Notes: generated by a model from the letters alone, not told the origin. DNA of 64,000 bases from Desulfobacterales bacterium (GCA_023143455.1 JAGLHT010000002.1:1-64000), one strand, 5' to 3'; positions 10,137 to 17,910 are shown, counted from the stretch's first letter. Made by a program: numbers and translations.

Positions 10137-10167
10137 AAGGTTATATTTCAATTTGTGGTATAACCTT
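10137..10167. promoter_or_regulatory. palindrome upstream of cobU
   Basis: AAGGTTATA at 10137-10145 is the exact reverse complement of TATAACCTT at 10159-10167, separated by 13 bases. It sits 23 bases upstream of the cobU start in the cobU/galU divergent gap. It could be an operator or an mRNA hairpin in the cobU leader; the sequence alone cannot decide. Confidence 0.5.
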
Positions 10168-10304
10168 TTTCATAATTTATTTCAATGATTGGGTTTGAGA
10201 ACAATAATTATAAAAAAGCTCATTGTTAAAACAAGATGACAAAAATATCTTAATTTGCTACTATTATAGAAATAAATTTAAATATTTTCTCTAACGGAGA
10301 TTCC

Positions 10305-11168
10305 ATGAAAATCAAAAAAGCTGTATTCCCTGTAGCAGGCTTAGGAACAAGATTTCTACCTGCGACTAAGGCAATGGCAAAAGAAATGTTGCCTGTTGTT
10401 GACAAACCCATTATCCAATATGCAGTTGAAGAAGCTTTTAGTGCTGGTATTGAACAAATTGTCTTTATTACTGCCAGAGGCAAAATAGCACTGATAAATC
10501 ACTTTGACAGATCTTTTGAGCTTGAACACAATCTTAAAATAAAAGGAAAACATGAATTACTAAAAGAAATAAAAAAGCTCGTTCCAAAAACAGGGACTAT
10601 TATTCATACAAGGCAAAATGAACCCTTAGGACTTGGACATGCCATCTGGTGCGCAAGGGATATTGTAGGAAATGAACCTTTTGCTGTATTGCTTGCCGAT
10701 GACCTTATTAAATCTGATGTCCCTGTGTTGTCACAGATGATGAAAAAATTTACTAAATTGCAGTCTTCCATTGTAGCTGTAATGGAGGTTGAGAAGCATC
10801 AAACTGAGCAATATGGAATCCTTGATGCTGTTCCGATTAATAATGAGGTTGTTAAAGTTAACGCCTTGATTGAAAAACCTGCTCCTGAAAAAGCACCATC
10901 TAATCTTGCAATTATTGGAAGATACATACTCACTCCTGAAATATTTAATTATCTTGGGAAAAACAAAAAAGGGGCAGGAGGTGAAATTCAGCTTACAGAT
11001 GCGATGCATTCTTTATTAAAAACACAATCTATTTTTGGATATAAGTTTAAAGGGGAAAGATTTGATTGTGGCGATAAAGCAGGATTTCAAATGGCAAACC
11101 TTGCTTTTGCCATGGAAAGAGAAGATATTAAGAATAAATTATTAAAATATATAAAAACTCTAGGATAA
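10305..11168 (+). CDS. galU: UTP-glucose-1-phosphate uridylyltransferase GalU
   Basis: Makes UDP-glucose from UTP and glucose 1-phosphate for envelope polysaccharides. The 287 residues are typical. The nucleotide-binding start AVFPVAGLGTRFLPATKAMAKEML, then PLGLGHAIWCA, LLADDL and GEIQLTDAM are the standard motifs of bacterial GalU. A good ribosome binding site (CGGAG) precedes the ATG. It is divergent from cobU and ends 8 bp before the convergent lytic transglycosylase gene. It appears to be transcribed alone. Confidence 0.96.
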   Translation: MKIKKAVFPVAGLGTRFLPATKAMAKEMLPVVDKPIIQYAVEEAFSAGIEQIVFITARGKIALINHFDRSFELEHNLKIKGKHELLKEIKKLVPKTGTIIHTRQNEPLGLGHAIWCARDIVGNEPFAVLLADDLIKSDVPVLSQMMKKFTKLQSSIVAVMEVEKHQTEQYGILDAVPINNEVVKVNALIEKPAPEKAPSNLAIIGRYILTPEIFNYLGKNKKGAGGEIQLTDAMHSLLKTQSIFGYKFKGERFDCGDKAGFQMANLAFAMEREDIKNKLLKYIKTLG

Positions 11169-11176
11169 AATAATAT

Positions 11177-11755
11177 TTAAATACTTCGTTTGTAGATATT
11201 ATAGGCTGTCATAACCTTTTGTACATATCTTTGTGTTTCACGAAATGGCGGGATATCTTGATGTGCGTCTACGCGGGTCGGTCCTGCATTATATGCAGCA
11301 AGCGCCATAGGAAGTTTGTTTTTATATTTTCTAATTAGCTTCCCAAGGTAATAAGTACCCCCCATAATATTATCTACAGGGTCAAAGGGATCTGCCACAT
11401 AAAAACTTTTAAAATTAAATGGCATTATCTGCATTAATCCTGTTGCACCCTTCCTTGACACTGCTCTTGGATTAAAATCAGATTCTACTTTTATCACAGC
11501 TTTAACAAGGGAGAAATCAACTCCAAATTTACTTGCAGCTTTTCTGATTATGGAATCAAATTTAGAAGTTGTATAAAAATTTCTATCCCGACCCAGACTC
11601 CCATCTACGAAAAAATTCATTTCAGAATCAGTTTTGGTAAGTACATTAGTAAAATGCAGAACCCCGTCTTTATCAATATATTTATAAATATCTGCATATA
11701 CGCCGGCAGGCGAAAAAGAAACAACCAATAAAATTATAAGTAAATATTTTTTCAT
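11177..11755 (-). CDS. lytic transglycosylase (SLT domain) with DUF4124
   Basis: Exported peptidoglycan lytic transglycosylase of 192 residues. A signal peptide covers residues ~1-21 (hydrophobic core IILLVVSFSPAGV, cleavage near VYA-D). A short DUF4124 domain follows (YKYIDKDGVLHFTN). The SLT domain runs from ~65 to the end: catalytic E91 in KVESDFNPRAVS, then GLMQIMP and ALAAYNAGPT. The DUF4124 plus SLT pairing is common in Desulfobacterota. It directly abuts the upstream gene (0 bp), so translation is probably coupled. Confidence 0.94.
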   Translation of the reverse strand: MKKYLLIILLVVSFSPAGVYADIYKYIDKDGVLHFTNVLTKTDSEMNFFVDGSLGRDRNFYTTSKFDSIIRKAASKFGVDFSLVKAVIKVESDFNPRAVSRKGATGLMQIMPFNFKSFYVADPFDPVDNIMGGTYYLGKLIRKYKNKLPMALAAYNAGPTRVDAHQDIPPFRETQRYVQKVMTAYNIYKRSI

Positions 11756-12154
11756 CTAACCTGCTTTTATTCTATGAATTTTATTATCAACCTTATCTTT
11801 ATAATGCTTTAGTATTACTTTTTTAGGAAAATCAGGCATTGATATGTATTTTACAATAATTTCAAAAAAATCATGCACAAATTTTTCAAACACTTCATCC
11901 TTATCTTCTGCCATAATAAAATTTCGCTCAGACAGATATTCATAAACAGCAACTTTGCCAACTTTCGCCAGGATATCTTCAAAAAAAAGTTCTTTTTGTT
12001 CCTTGTTTGAAAAAAGACTCTTTTCAAGTAAAATTTCCATTTTTGCTTTCATCCTTACAACATATGCGTCTTTGGAAATTTTTTGTGAAGCGTCTGATAT
12101 TATAAGGGTTTGATTATTATCCAACTCAACCCTTTTTACCAATTTTTCTTTCAT
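11756..12154 (-). CDS. hypothetical protein of 132 residues
   Basis: Function not recognised. The protein is small, soluble, rich in lysine and glutamate, probably mostly helical, with no signal peptide or membrane segment. Its 3' end touches the start of the lytic transglycosylase gene with no gap, so the two are probably translated together and may be functionally linked; the sequence offers no further clue. A plausible promoter region of about 120 bp separates it from the methyltransferase gene upstream. Confidence 0.7.
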   Translation of the reverse strand: MKEKLVKRVELDNNQTLIISDASQKISKDAYVVRMKAKMEILLEKSLFSNKEQKELFFEDILAKVGKVAVYEYLSERNFIMAEDKDEVFEKFVHDFFEIIVKYISMPDFPKKVILKHYKDKVDNKIHRIKAG

Positions 12155-12273
12155 AGTCTTTTTTACCCAACTACACCATAATTTTTTAAAGTATTACTAT
12201 TTGTTTACTAAATCATAAGTATATTGTCTGTAGATTCTTAAATATACCAAGAATTCATAATTTGATCAAGCCT

Positions 12274-13428
12274 TTAGAATAATTCTAGTTGCTGCCCTGA
12301 TTTTGGTTTTATTTCCGGGAATTTAAAATCATTTATAAAATTACTATCTAATAATTTCTCCCAGTTTAAGCAAAACTGATCCTGGGGTTTTTCATAATAA
12401 TCAATGATAAAAGACTTATTCTTTATTTGTTTAACACTTATTAAATCATTAAACATTAAAAGCTTTTCCTGATTCGTTATCACAGGAAAACCATAGTGTT
12501 CATTTCTGTGTTTTATGACTTTATTTAACTGAATCCTTTTTTTCACAAAATCAATATGATTATTCAATCTGTTTTGAATAATTTGATTTGAAAAATCGAT
12601 TATATCATCTTTAATAGTATTAACGGTCTTCTTAAGCATATTATCAATTTCAAACCCAATAGAATTTCTTGCACCGGTCATTGAAGCAGCCATTACAGTA
12701 CCTGTACCAAGAAAGGGATCAAGCACTATATCGCCTTTTACAGAATACATATTAATTAACCGATAGGCCAAATCAAACGGAAATGCACCACTCCTTTTCC
12801 GAGATGATGATTTAACAAGCCCCTGTGTTGTCCCCTTAATATCAAGCCATATATCTGAAAAAAAAATATTCCTTTCTTCCCAGAAAAAAGAACTTTCCCG
12901 CCTCTTTATTTTTTCAGTATCTTTTATAAACTCTCTTTTGGAGCCTTTACGAACTATTAATATATATTCATGTTCCAATGTAACATATGCACCAGCCGGA
13001 AGCATTCCTGACCCCATAAACTTATTTGGCGCATTGGTTTGTTTTCTCCATAATATGTCAGGCAAAGATGTAAATCCAATTTTTCTGAGATATTGTAGAA
13101 TCCTTGCATGATTGGGATATAAACTAAAATTGCCATTTATTGTTCTCGTCGCATCCCCGATATTTATACAGGCAAAACCCCCGTTTTTTAATACACGAAA
13201 AGTTTCATCCCATACAGGGTCTAAAATCTGATGCATAAGCTCAAAAGCTTTGTTGCCGTCTCGCTTTTTCAACGCATCTAAAATTTTAGCATTTTGATTT
13301 GAAAAAATATCATCCCACATTTCAATCATTGGATAAGGAGGAGAAGTAACCATCAGATCAATACTGTTAGAAGGAATATCTGACATATCCTGTGAATTCT
13401 GATAAAAATTTTTATGTGTTGTTTCCAT
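12274..13428 (-). CDS. site-specific DNA methyltransferase (N4-cytosine or N6-adenine), orphan
   Basis: SAM-dependent DNA amino-methyltransferase of 384 residues. The catalytic motif IV TSPPYPMIEMW is near the N-terminus and the SAM-binding FxGxG motif is downstream as LDPFLGTGTVMAAS, the beta-type order. The SPPY form is common in N4-cytosine enzymes, but TSPPY also occurs in N6-adenine enzymes, so the modified base is uncertain. About 100 further C-terminal residues (after ~285) carry no recognised domain and may add target recognition. No restriction endonuclease gene lies on either side, so it looks like an orphan methyltransferase, regulatory or a remnant of a restriction-modification system. 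Confidence 0.88.
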   Translation of the reverse strand: METTHKNFYQNSQDMSDIPSNSIDLMVTSPPYPMIEMWDDIFSNQNAKILDALKKRDGNKAFELMHQILDPVWDETFRVLKNGGFACINIGDATRTINGNFSLYPNHARILQYLRKIGFTSLPDILWRKQTNAPNKFMGSGMLPAGAYVTLEHEYILIVRKGSKREFIKDTEKIKRRESSFFWEERNIFFSDIWLDIKGTTQGLVKSSSRKRSGAFPFDLAYRLINMYSVKGDIVLDPFLGTGTVMAASMTGARNSIGFEIDNMLKKTVNTIKDDIIDFSNQIIQNRLNNHIDFVKKRIQLNKVIKHRNEHYGFPVITNQEKLLMFNDLISVKQIKNKSFIIDYYEKPQDQFCLNWEKLLDSNFINDFKFPEIKPKSGQQLELF

Positions 13429-13560
13429 TTTTAAATCTTCTCATGTTTTTCCAAAAAAGTTTAAACAGAATCAATAATAATAATAATTTTGTCAACAACT
13501 ATATGAATAAATATCAAAACTAAAGTACATTTTGCTTGCTTTGCATGGCTTTGTTTGTTA

Positions 13561-13593
13561 CCTTTTTTAGACACAACACTTTTCTAAAGGAGG
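13561..13593 (+). promoter_or_regulatory. possible hairpin covering the DUF4870 ribosome binding site
   Basis: CCTTT...TAGA at 13561-13571 can pair with TCTAAAGG at 13583-13590 (three-base bulge), placing the strong Shine-Dalgarno AAAGGAGG next to or inside the stem just before ATG 13601. This may modulate translation, but such short A/T pairings also occur by chance. Confidence 0.3.
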
Positions 13594-13600
13594 AAAACGC

Positions 13601-13957
13601 ATGACTAAAAAAAAAGCTAATAATCCTGCAAACATCTGGGCTATGGTATGTCATTTATTAGGTCTTTGTACATTTATTGGAATACCGTTTGGAAATATTA
13701 TCGGTCCCTTAATCGTATGGCTGATAAAAGGGAAAGAGTATGAATTTGTTGATGAGCAGGGCAAGGAAGCATTGAATTTTCAAATATCAATAACTATATA
13801 CGGACTTGTAGCTGGGTTCCTATGCTTTTTTATTATAGGGTTTTTTTTACTATTTGCTTTAGTAATAGCAGATGTCGTTTTTATTATTATTGCTGCCATG
13901 AAAGCAAATGATGGTGAATCATATAGATATCCGTATATTTTTCGTCTGGTAAAATAA
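13601..13957 (+). CDS. DUF4870 domain membrane protein
   Basis: A small 118-residue inner-membrane protein. The start NPANIWAMVCHLLGLCTFIGIPFGNIIGP and the loop KGKEYEFVDEQGKEALNFQ are characteristic of DUF4870 (related to the Tic20-like four-helix fold). Hydrophobic segments are visible at ~14-42 and ~66-100, ending in a conserved GE.YRYP tail. Molecular function is unknown for the family. It has a strong ribosome binding site (AAAGGAGG), stands alone and is followed by a clear terminator. Confidence 0.9.
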   Translation: MTKKKANNPANIWAMVCHLLGLCTFIGIPFGNIIGPLIVWLIKGKEYEFVDEQGKEALNFQISITIYGLVAGFLCFFIIGFFLLFALVIADVVFIIIAAMKANDGESYRYPYIFRLVK

Positions 13958-13985
13958 GACTTAAATATTTAAAAAAACACTTGCA

Positions 13986-14018
13986 TGGGCTAAAAATTCT
14001 CTATTTTTAGCCCATTTT
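13986..14018 (+). terminator. rho-independent terminator after the DUF4870 gene
   Basis: An 11-bp perfect stem (TGGGCTAAAAA at 13986-13996 with TTTTTAGCCCA at 14004-14014), a 7-base loop, and a following TTTT. The A/T symmetry means it could act in both directions. Confidence 0.8.
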
Positions 14019-14144
14019 AGCCAGAAATTAAAAGCTATAATGCATTTTCATGAAAACTGCTTCAGTAATATTAAACTACTGCCTCATTACCCTTTATCCC
14101 CAAATAATTTGGTTAAACTTCGACAGATATCAATGTCAGAACCC

Positions 14145-14239
14145 ATGCGGTTCAGGTTGTCTTTTTCTCCACCGCTTGAACATTTTGAAAAAACCAAAAT
14201 ATCAAACGAATGCTCCTAAAAAGACAACCTGAACCGCAT
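14145..14239. repeat. palindromic element with 22-bp perfect arms
   Basis: Bases 14145-14166 and 14218-14239 are exact reverse complements (22 of 22). The 51-base interior holds a smaller hairpin, ATTTTG..CAAAAT with a 7-base loop. The layout, long outer arms plus a small central A/T hairpin, matches the element at 16286-16370, and the interiors share a CTCC start and a GATGC/AATGC-CT end. It codes for nothing recognisable. A MITE-like or folded single-strand element is possible; an integron attC site is not supported. Confidence 0.75.
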
Positions 14240-14432
14240 TAGATGTTTTGAAAATCATCCGTATTACTAAAATTCATATACTATTAGGTTAAGACTATTC
14301 AGTTTTAACAAAATTTCAAATAAATCTTATGGCAAAATGCATGATTAGATGCATCGCCTGACAGATTAATTTCTATTGCATAATGAATTTTAAGTTGCTC
14401 AGCTACAATTCATGGCTCTGTTGAGTGACCAT

Positions 14433-14563
14433 TAGAAGTTGTCGCTCGAAGAGGGGCGCATGCCCACAAATATCCAAACTGACACGCGCAAGGTAATTAG
14501 ACCTCAACGGGTTGGGGTTTTATTCTTTTATTACAAAATTTAGTTCACTAAATAATTGTCATT
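14433..14563. repeat. left copy of direct repeat flanking the hipBA-DUF2971 region
   Basis: Three blocks recur in the same order and orientation near 17.7-17.8 kb: TAGAAGTTGTC (14433-14443), a 48-base block (14469-14516; 43 of 48 identical) and a 19-base perfect block (14540-14558). This copy has 25 extra bases between the first two blocks, including a GGGCGCATGCCC palindrome. Inside the 48-base block CTCAA-CGGG-TTGGG forms a hairpin followed by a T-rich run, so it could also terminate transcription. Confidence 0.8.
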
Positions 14564-14580
14564 TCATTATACAATAAATA

Positions 14581-14609
14581 TTGACATTTTATAAATGTGC
14601 AAATATAAT
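14581..14609 (+). promoter_or_regulatory. consensus sigma-70 promoter of hipBA
   Basis: TTGACA at 14581-14586, exactly 17 bases, then TATAAT at 14604-14609: both boxes perfect. It lies about 50 bases before hipB and its -10 region is inside a palindrome, the usual layout for an autorepressed toxin-antitoxin operon. Confidence 0.85.
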
Positions 14610-14615
14610 TGCACA
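14596..14615. promoter_or_regulatory. candidate HipB operator overlapping the -10 box
   Basis: TGTGCAA (14596-14602) and its reverse complement TTGCACA (14609-14615) flank six A/T bases. The palindrome straddles the -10 element, so a bound HTH dimer would block RNA polymerase. HipB autorepression through promoter palindromes is established for hipBA; the assignment here is inference. Confidence 0.65.
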
Positions 14616-14660
14616 CAAAGACTTTTAGGATAATTATAATTATACAATTTTGGGGTAAAA

Positions 14661-15005
14661 ATGAGCAAGTACAGCAAAGGGCTGAATGCACTTCCAAATT
14701 CAATTTTGAGTATATTGGAGCGCACAGGCAAAAATATTCAAATAGCCAGAAAAAGAAGACAAATACCATTACGGGAAATGAGCAAACGTACCATGGTAAG
14801 TATTCCTACTTTACGTAAAGTCGAGTCGGGAAATCCATCCGTGAGTTTGGGAATATTCTTACAGATTCTTTGGGTGCTTCAACTTCATTTTGAGTTTGAA
14901 TCTCTAACAACACCTGAAAAAGACACTATAGGGAAAAAATTAGAAGAACAGCGACTTCCCAAACGAGTTCATTCACCAAAACCTAAAATAGACTTAGATT
15001 TTTAA
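14661..15005 (+). CDS. hipB: HipB-type antitoxin, XRE-family HTH regulator
   Basis: A 114-residue DNA-binding protein with an XRE helix-turn-helix at ~29-75 (IARKRRQIPLREMSKRTMVSIPTLRKVESG). It is longer than E. coli HipB, with ~25 residues before the HTH and a basic tail (RLPKRVHSPKPKIDLDF) that could contact the toxin. It ends 3 bp before hipA and is preceded by a consensus promoter with an embedded palindrome. By analogy with HipBA it should neutralise HipA and repress its own operon. Confidence 0.88.
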   Translation: MSKYSKGLNALPNSILSILERTGKNIQIARKRRQIPLREMSKRTMVSIPTLRKVESGNPSVSLGIFLQILWVLQLHFEFESLTTPEKDTIGKKLEEQRLPKRVHSPKPKIDLDF

Positions 15006-15008
15006 GGA

Positions 15009-16259
15009 ATGAAAATGCAAAATTCATATGTTTATATGCACCTTAATGGTGAATTTGTGCCTGCTGGTATAATGCATACATTTCAAGAGGGCTATTTGGG
15101 ATATTCAACCTTTCAATATGGACAAAGGTATCTTGAACGCTCAGATGCAACTCCGGTTGACCCTGTTTCATTGCCTCTTTCCAATATTGAATATCATACA
15201 CCAGAATGGTTAATTTTATTCGGAGGTATTCGTGATGCTGCCCCAGATGGATGGGGACGTTACTTGTTGGAAAAAGAAGCGAATAAGCCGATGACAGAAT
15301 TCGATTATCTTGTAAGAGCCGGTCTTGACAGAATTGGAGCACTTGGGTTTGGTCCCGATCCAATTAATGGACCGGTTCGCAATGGAATCGATAATGACAA
15401 CCCGTTTTCCCAAAAAATTTTAGACTTAAATGACCTTGTTACTGCAGCCCAATGTCATATGAACGAATTGGAAATTGCTGACCATTTAAGACCATTTACA
15501 GAATATGGTTCATCTCTTGGTGGTGCCAGACCAAAAGCTCATGCTAACTATATTGATAAATTCTGGGTGATCAAATTTAATGATAAGGATGATCGTCGTT
15601 CAGAAACCAGGATAGAATATGCAAACATGTTATTAGCTCAAAAATGTGGGCTTTCAATCCCTGCTTTGAAACACGTAACACTTGCTTCAAACCAAGAGGT
15701 TTTCCTTATCGAACGGTTTGACCGATATATTATTGGGAAAAAGAAATTCAGGAAACACTTTGTATCAGGGCTTACTATGCTGAATGAGCATGAGAGTTAC
15801 ATTACTCAAATTGATATAAACAAACATAGTTATGGCGCATTGGCTGATATATTAAGACGATACGGCTCAAGTAATCTTATAGAACAAGATCTTAAAGAAC
15901 TTTTCCGTCGCATGGTTTTCAATATTATATGTTCAAACAGTGATGATCATCTTCGTAATCATGGCTTTTTATATGATCAACAAACACAAGGTTGGCGCTT
16001 GTCACCCGGGTATGACATGGTTCCTGATCAAAATTCTCATGATTCATTAGGGCTTGGAGTTGGCCCTTATGGAAGAGCGGCAACTTTTGATAATGCTAAG
16101 AAAGGAGCTGCTCAATTTGGTTTAAGTTCTAATCTTGCTTCGAACATTATAAAAGAAATGTGTAAATCTGCTAAAAATTGGAAAGCCATTTTTGCTGAAT
16201 CCAAAGTTCCGGAAAAAGATATCCAAAAGCTGGAAAAAAATTTCGATAAAATTGTTTAG
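15009..16259 (+). CDS. hipA: HipA-family serine/threonine kinase toxin
   Basis: A 416-residue HipA-like kinase. The N-terminal subdomain-1 region is followed by the glycine-rich loop YGSSLGGARPKAH (167-178), the catalytic loop SNSDDHLRNHGF (309-320; D312 corresponds to the catalytic aspartate) and the metal motif SPGYDMVPD (332-340; D336). All catalytic residues are present, so it is probably active. Known HipA proteins phosphorylate aminoacyl-tRNA synthetases such as GltX and induce dormancy; the target here is unknown. It is translationally linked to hipB and lies within a repeat-bracketed island. Confidence 0.92.
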   Translation: MKMQNSYVYMHLNGEFVPAGIMHTFQEGYLGYSTFQYGQRYLERSDATPVDPVSLPLSNIEYHTPEWLILFGGIRDAAPDGWGRYLLEKEANKPMTEFDYLVRAGLDRIGALGFGPDPINGPVRNGIDNDNPFSQKILDLNDLVTAAQCHMNELEIADHLRPFTEYGSSLGGARPKAHANYIDKFWVIKFNDKDDRRSETRIEYANMLLAQKCGLSIPALKHVTLASNQEVFLIERFDRYIIGKKKFRKHFVSGLTMLNEHESYITQIDINKHSYGALADILRRYGSSNLIEQDLKELFRRMVFNIICSNSDDHLRNHGFLYDQQTQGWRLSPGYDMVPDQNSHDSLGLGVGPYGRAATFDNAKKGAAQFGLSSNLASNIIKEMCKSAKNWKAIFAESKVPEKDIQKLEKNFDKIV

Positions 16260-16285
16260 TTTCAAAATAGAATAATAAAAGGAAT

Positions 16286-16370
16286 GGGAGAGGCTCAGCC
16301 AGGCTTCCTCCGTTTAGATTTTTATCAAAGATAAAAAGATGCACTACAAAAGCCTGCCTGAACCTCTCCC
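16286..16370. repeat. palindromic element with 21-bp arms downstream of hipA
   Basis: Bases 16286-16306 and 16350-16370 are reverse complements with 19 of 21 pairs. The 43-base interior contains a second perfect hairpin, TTTTTATC-AAA-GATAAAAA (16319-16337). It begins 27 bases after the hipA stop and may stop hipA transcription, though it has no T-run after the outer stem. The architecture matches the element at 14145-14239. The arms are much G/C-richer than the surroundings, which suggests an imported element. Confidence 0.75.
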
Positions 16371-16500
16371 GCCCAATATACATTTACAAAAGACCAGATT
16401 CTTATAACCCAAATGTTTTAACAATTCATTTTCCCAGAACAATATAGTTGATTATAATTAGTATTTCAGTTATCAATTAGTAAAATAAATAGGGTCTTTT

Positions 16501-17448
16501 ATGAAGAAAATACCAAATTTTCCAGAACCGTTTATAAATCTGTTATCAGGAATCGCTGATTCAGTGAATGAAATAATTTATCACTATACTTCTGCCGAAG
16601 GGTTAAGGGGGATTATTGAAAATAGTGAGATATGGTTAACCAATATTGCATTTTTAAATGATGTAAATGAGTGTAAAGCTTTGCAAAAAGAAAAAAAATT
16701 ATTCAAAGATATAGACTTTAATAATTTTTTTATAAAAGAAAGCTGGGAAGGGTTTATACGCAACCCTAAAAACGACTATAATACTTACATGGCTTCTTTT
16801 AGCAGGGGGGAAAAAGAGTCTCTTGAACAATGGCGTGCCTATGGTAATTTTCGAATCGGATTCAAGGCCAATAAATTAATTAATTCTTCTTCCAATTTTT
16901 TTCAGTGTGTATACAGTGAAAATGCAATCAAAAAGTGGATACTTGGAAAAACAAAATTGGCAGGATGGAACGATAAAAACATTACCGACTCACTTAAAAG
17001 AATTATAGCCGGGCATCTGATATCTAGTGCGGCAAAAAAATACAAGAACAACTATTTTAAAAATGAAAAAGAAGTGCGTTTAATTGCGCACTCTAATCAT
17101 ACATGGGAGCCCTCCCCTAATAGCCCTACATTATTTAAAAACCAACCGCCTATACATTATCGAGATCATTCTGTTTATAAAATCCCTGTCCCATATATTA
17201 AATTCATCATTGGCGATAGTAAAAAGGCAAGAGTAAAAGACAACGAAACAGAAATGAGAATGAAAAAAAGAAAACTTGATGAAGAAACTTCTATGACAAG
17301 AAGACTCCTACCAATCGAAGAGGTTTTGATTGGACCTATGCTTCATCAAAAGGAAGCTGAGATAGCATGCAATATCCTTTTGAAGAATAAGGGATATACG
17401 AAGAAAGATATATTAAATGTTTCAGACATACCATATAGAGGGTTTTAG
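16501..17448 (+). CDS. DUF2971 domain protein
   Basis: A 315-residue protein with the DUF2971 signature near the N-terminus: IYHYTSAEGLRGIIENSEIWLTN..FLNDVNE (~27-60), then ASFSRGEKESLEQWRAYG. The family has no firmly assigned activity; the H-Y-T start and the acidic EVRLIAH segment loosely recall ADP-ribosyltransferase folds, but that is only inference. Such genes are frequent in accessory and defence-rich islands. Here it is separated from hipA by a palindromic element and closed on the right by the second repeat copy, so it is probably cargo of the same island. Confidence 0.82.
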   Translation: MKKIPNFPEPFINLLSGIADSVNEIIYHYTSAEGLRGIIENSEIWLTNIAFLNDVNECKALQKEKKLFKDIDFNNFFIKESWEGFIRNPKNDYNTYMASFSRGEKESLEQWRAYGNFRIGFKANKLINSSSNFFQCVYSENAIKKWILGKTKLAGWNDKNITDSLKRIIAGHLISSAAKKYKNNYFKNEKEVRLIAHSNHTWEPSPNSPTLFKNQPPIHYRDHSVYKIPVPYIKFIIGDSKKARVKDNETEMRMKKRKLDEETSMTRRLLPIEEVLIGPMLHQKEAEIACNILLKNKGYTKKDILNVSDIPYRGF

Positions 17449-17699
17449 TTTATATATCTCAAATTATAAAAACCGATAGACTTAGGTCTATCATAGAATG
17501 ACCAGCATTGACACATATATAAAATTTTAAAATTTTCAACTCACGATGTTGTATTGTGACTCCAGTGGCGGTCTGATTGCCTTGTAGCGGGTTCATCTTT
17601 GGATCATTTTGTACAAATTCTTAACCAGGCGGAACGTTAAGACAGCAAGCTGTTTGAGGGTGTAGTTTCCCGAGTTCTTGCTGTTAGTGCAGCCTTGTT
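17449..17699. other. non-coding stretch with several hairpins
   Basis: No gene seen. A 7-bp hairpin (GATAGAC-TTAG-GTCTATC, 17475-17492) lies 26 bases after the DUF2971 stop. From ~17530 the base composition becomes noticeably G/C-richer than the flanks. ACAGCAAG (17642-17649) pairs with CTTGCTGT (17677-17684) around a G/C-rich loop. This part is only present on the right side of the island and runs directly into the right repeat copy; it could be a structured RNA or the end of a lost mobile element. Confidence 0.55.
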
Positions 17700-17838
17700 T
17701 AGAAGTTGTCAGAATATCCAAACTGACCCGCGCAAGGCAATTAGACTGCAACGGGTTGAGTCTTGATCTCTTAACAAATATTTTTTATTAAATGGCTGCA
17801 TTTATTGCAAAACTTAGTTCACTAAATAATTGCTATTT
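17700..17838. repeat. right copy of direct repeat flanking the hipBA-DUF2971 region
   Basis: TAGAAGTTGTC at 17700-17710, the 48-base block at 17713-17760 and the 19-base block at 17814-17832 match the left copy 3.2 kb away, in direct orientation. The CAA-CGGG-TTG hairpin is kept although bases beside it changed: here GACT pairs with AGTC around a bulged G. Apparent compensatory change argues that a folded form matters. Confidence 0.8.
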
Positions 17839-17910
17839 TCATTTAACAACTCTTTGATTTTCCAAGTTTAATCTGATATGTTGTATGCCTAATTTTTGAG
17901 GATAGAGCAA

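Larger units (their letters stand above)
14015..14580. other. non-coding stretch at the left side of the hipBA island
   Basis: About 565 bases with no gene I can support. A 60-codon ATG frame at 14050-14232 is judged non-coding: no ribosome binding site, no recognisable protein, and its end lies in a palindrome arm. The stretch holds the palindromic element at 14145-14239 and the left copy of the island repeat (14433-14563), described separately. The rest is A/T-rich without further pattern. Confidence 0.6.

Noticed and set aside
14050-14232. 60-codon frame in the gap after the DUF4870 gene
   Set aside because: No ribosome binding site, no recognisable protein character, and it ends inside one arm of a perfect palindrome.
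14145-14239. Integron attC site
   Set aside because: The arms have GTT on the left and AAC on the right, the reverse of the R boxes RYYYAAC...GTTRRRY, and no integrase is present. The same holds for 16286-16370.
17530-17770. tRNA gene or group II intron fragment
   Set aside because: No cloverleaf with a T-loop GTTCRA, and no intron domain V signature or maturase; left as unassigned structured sequence.
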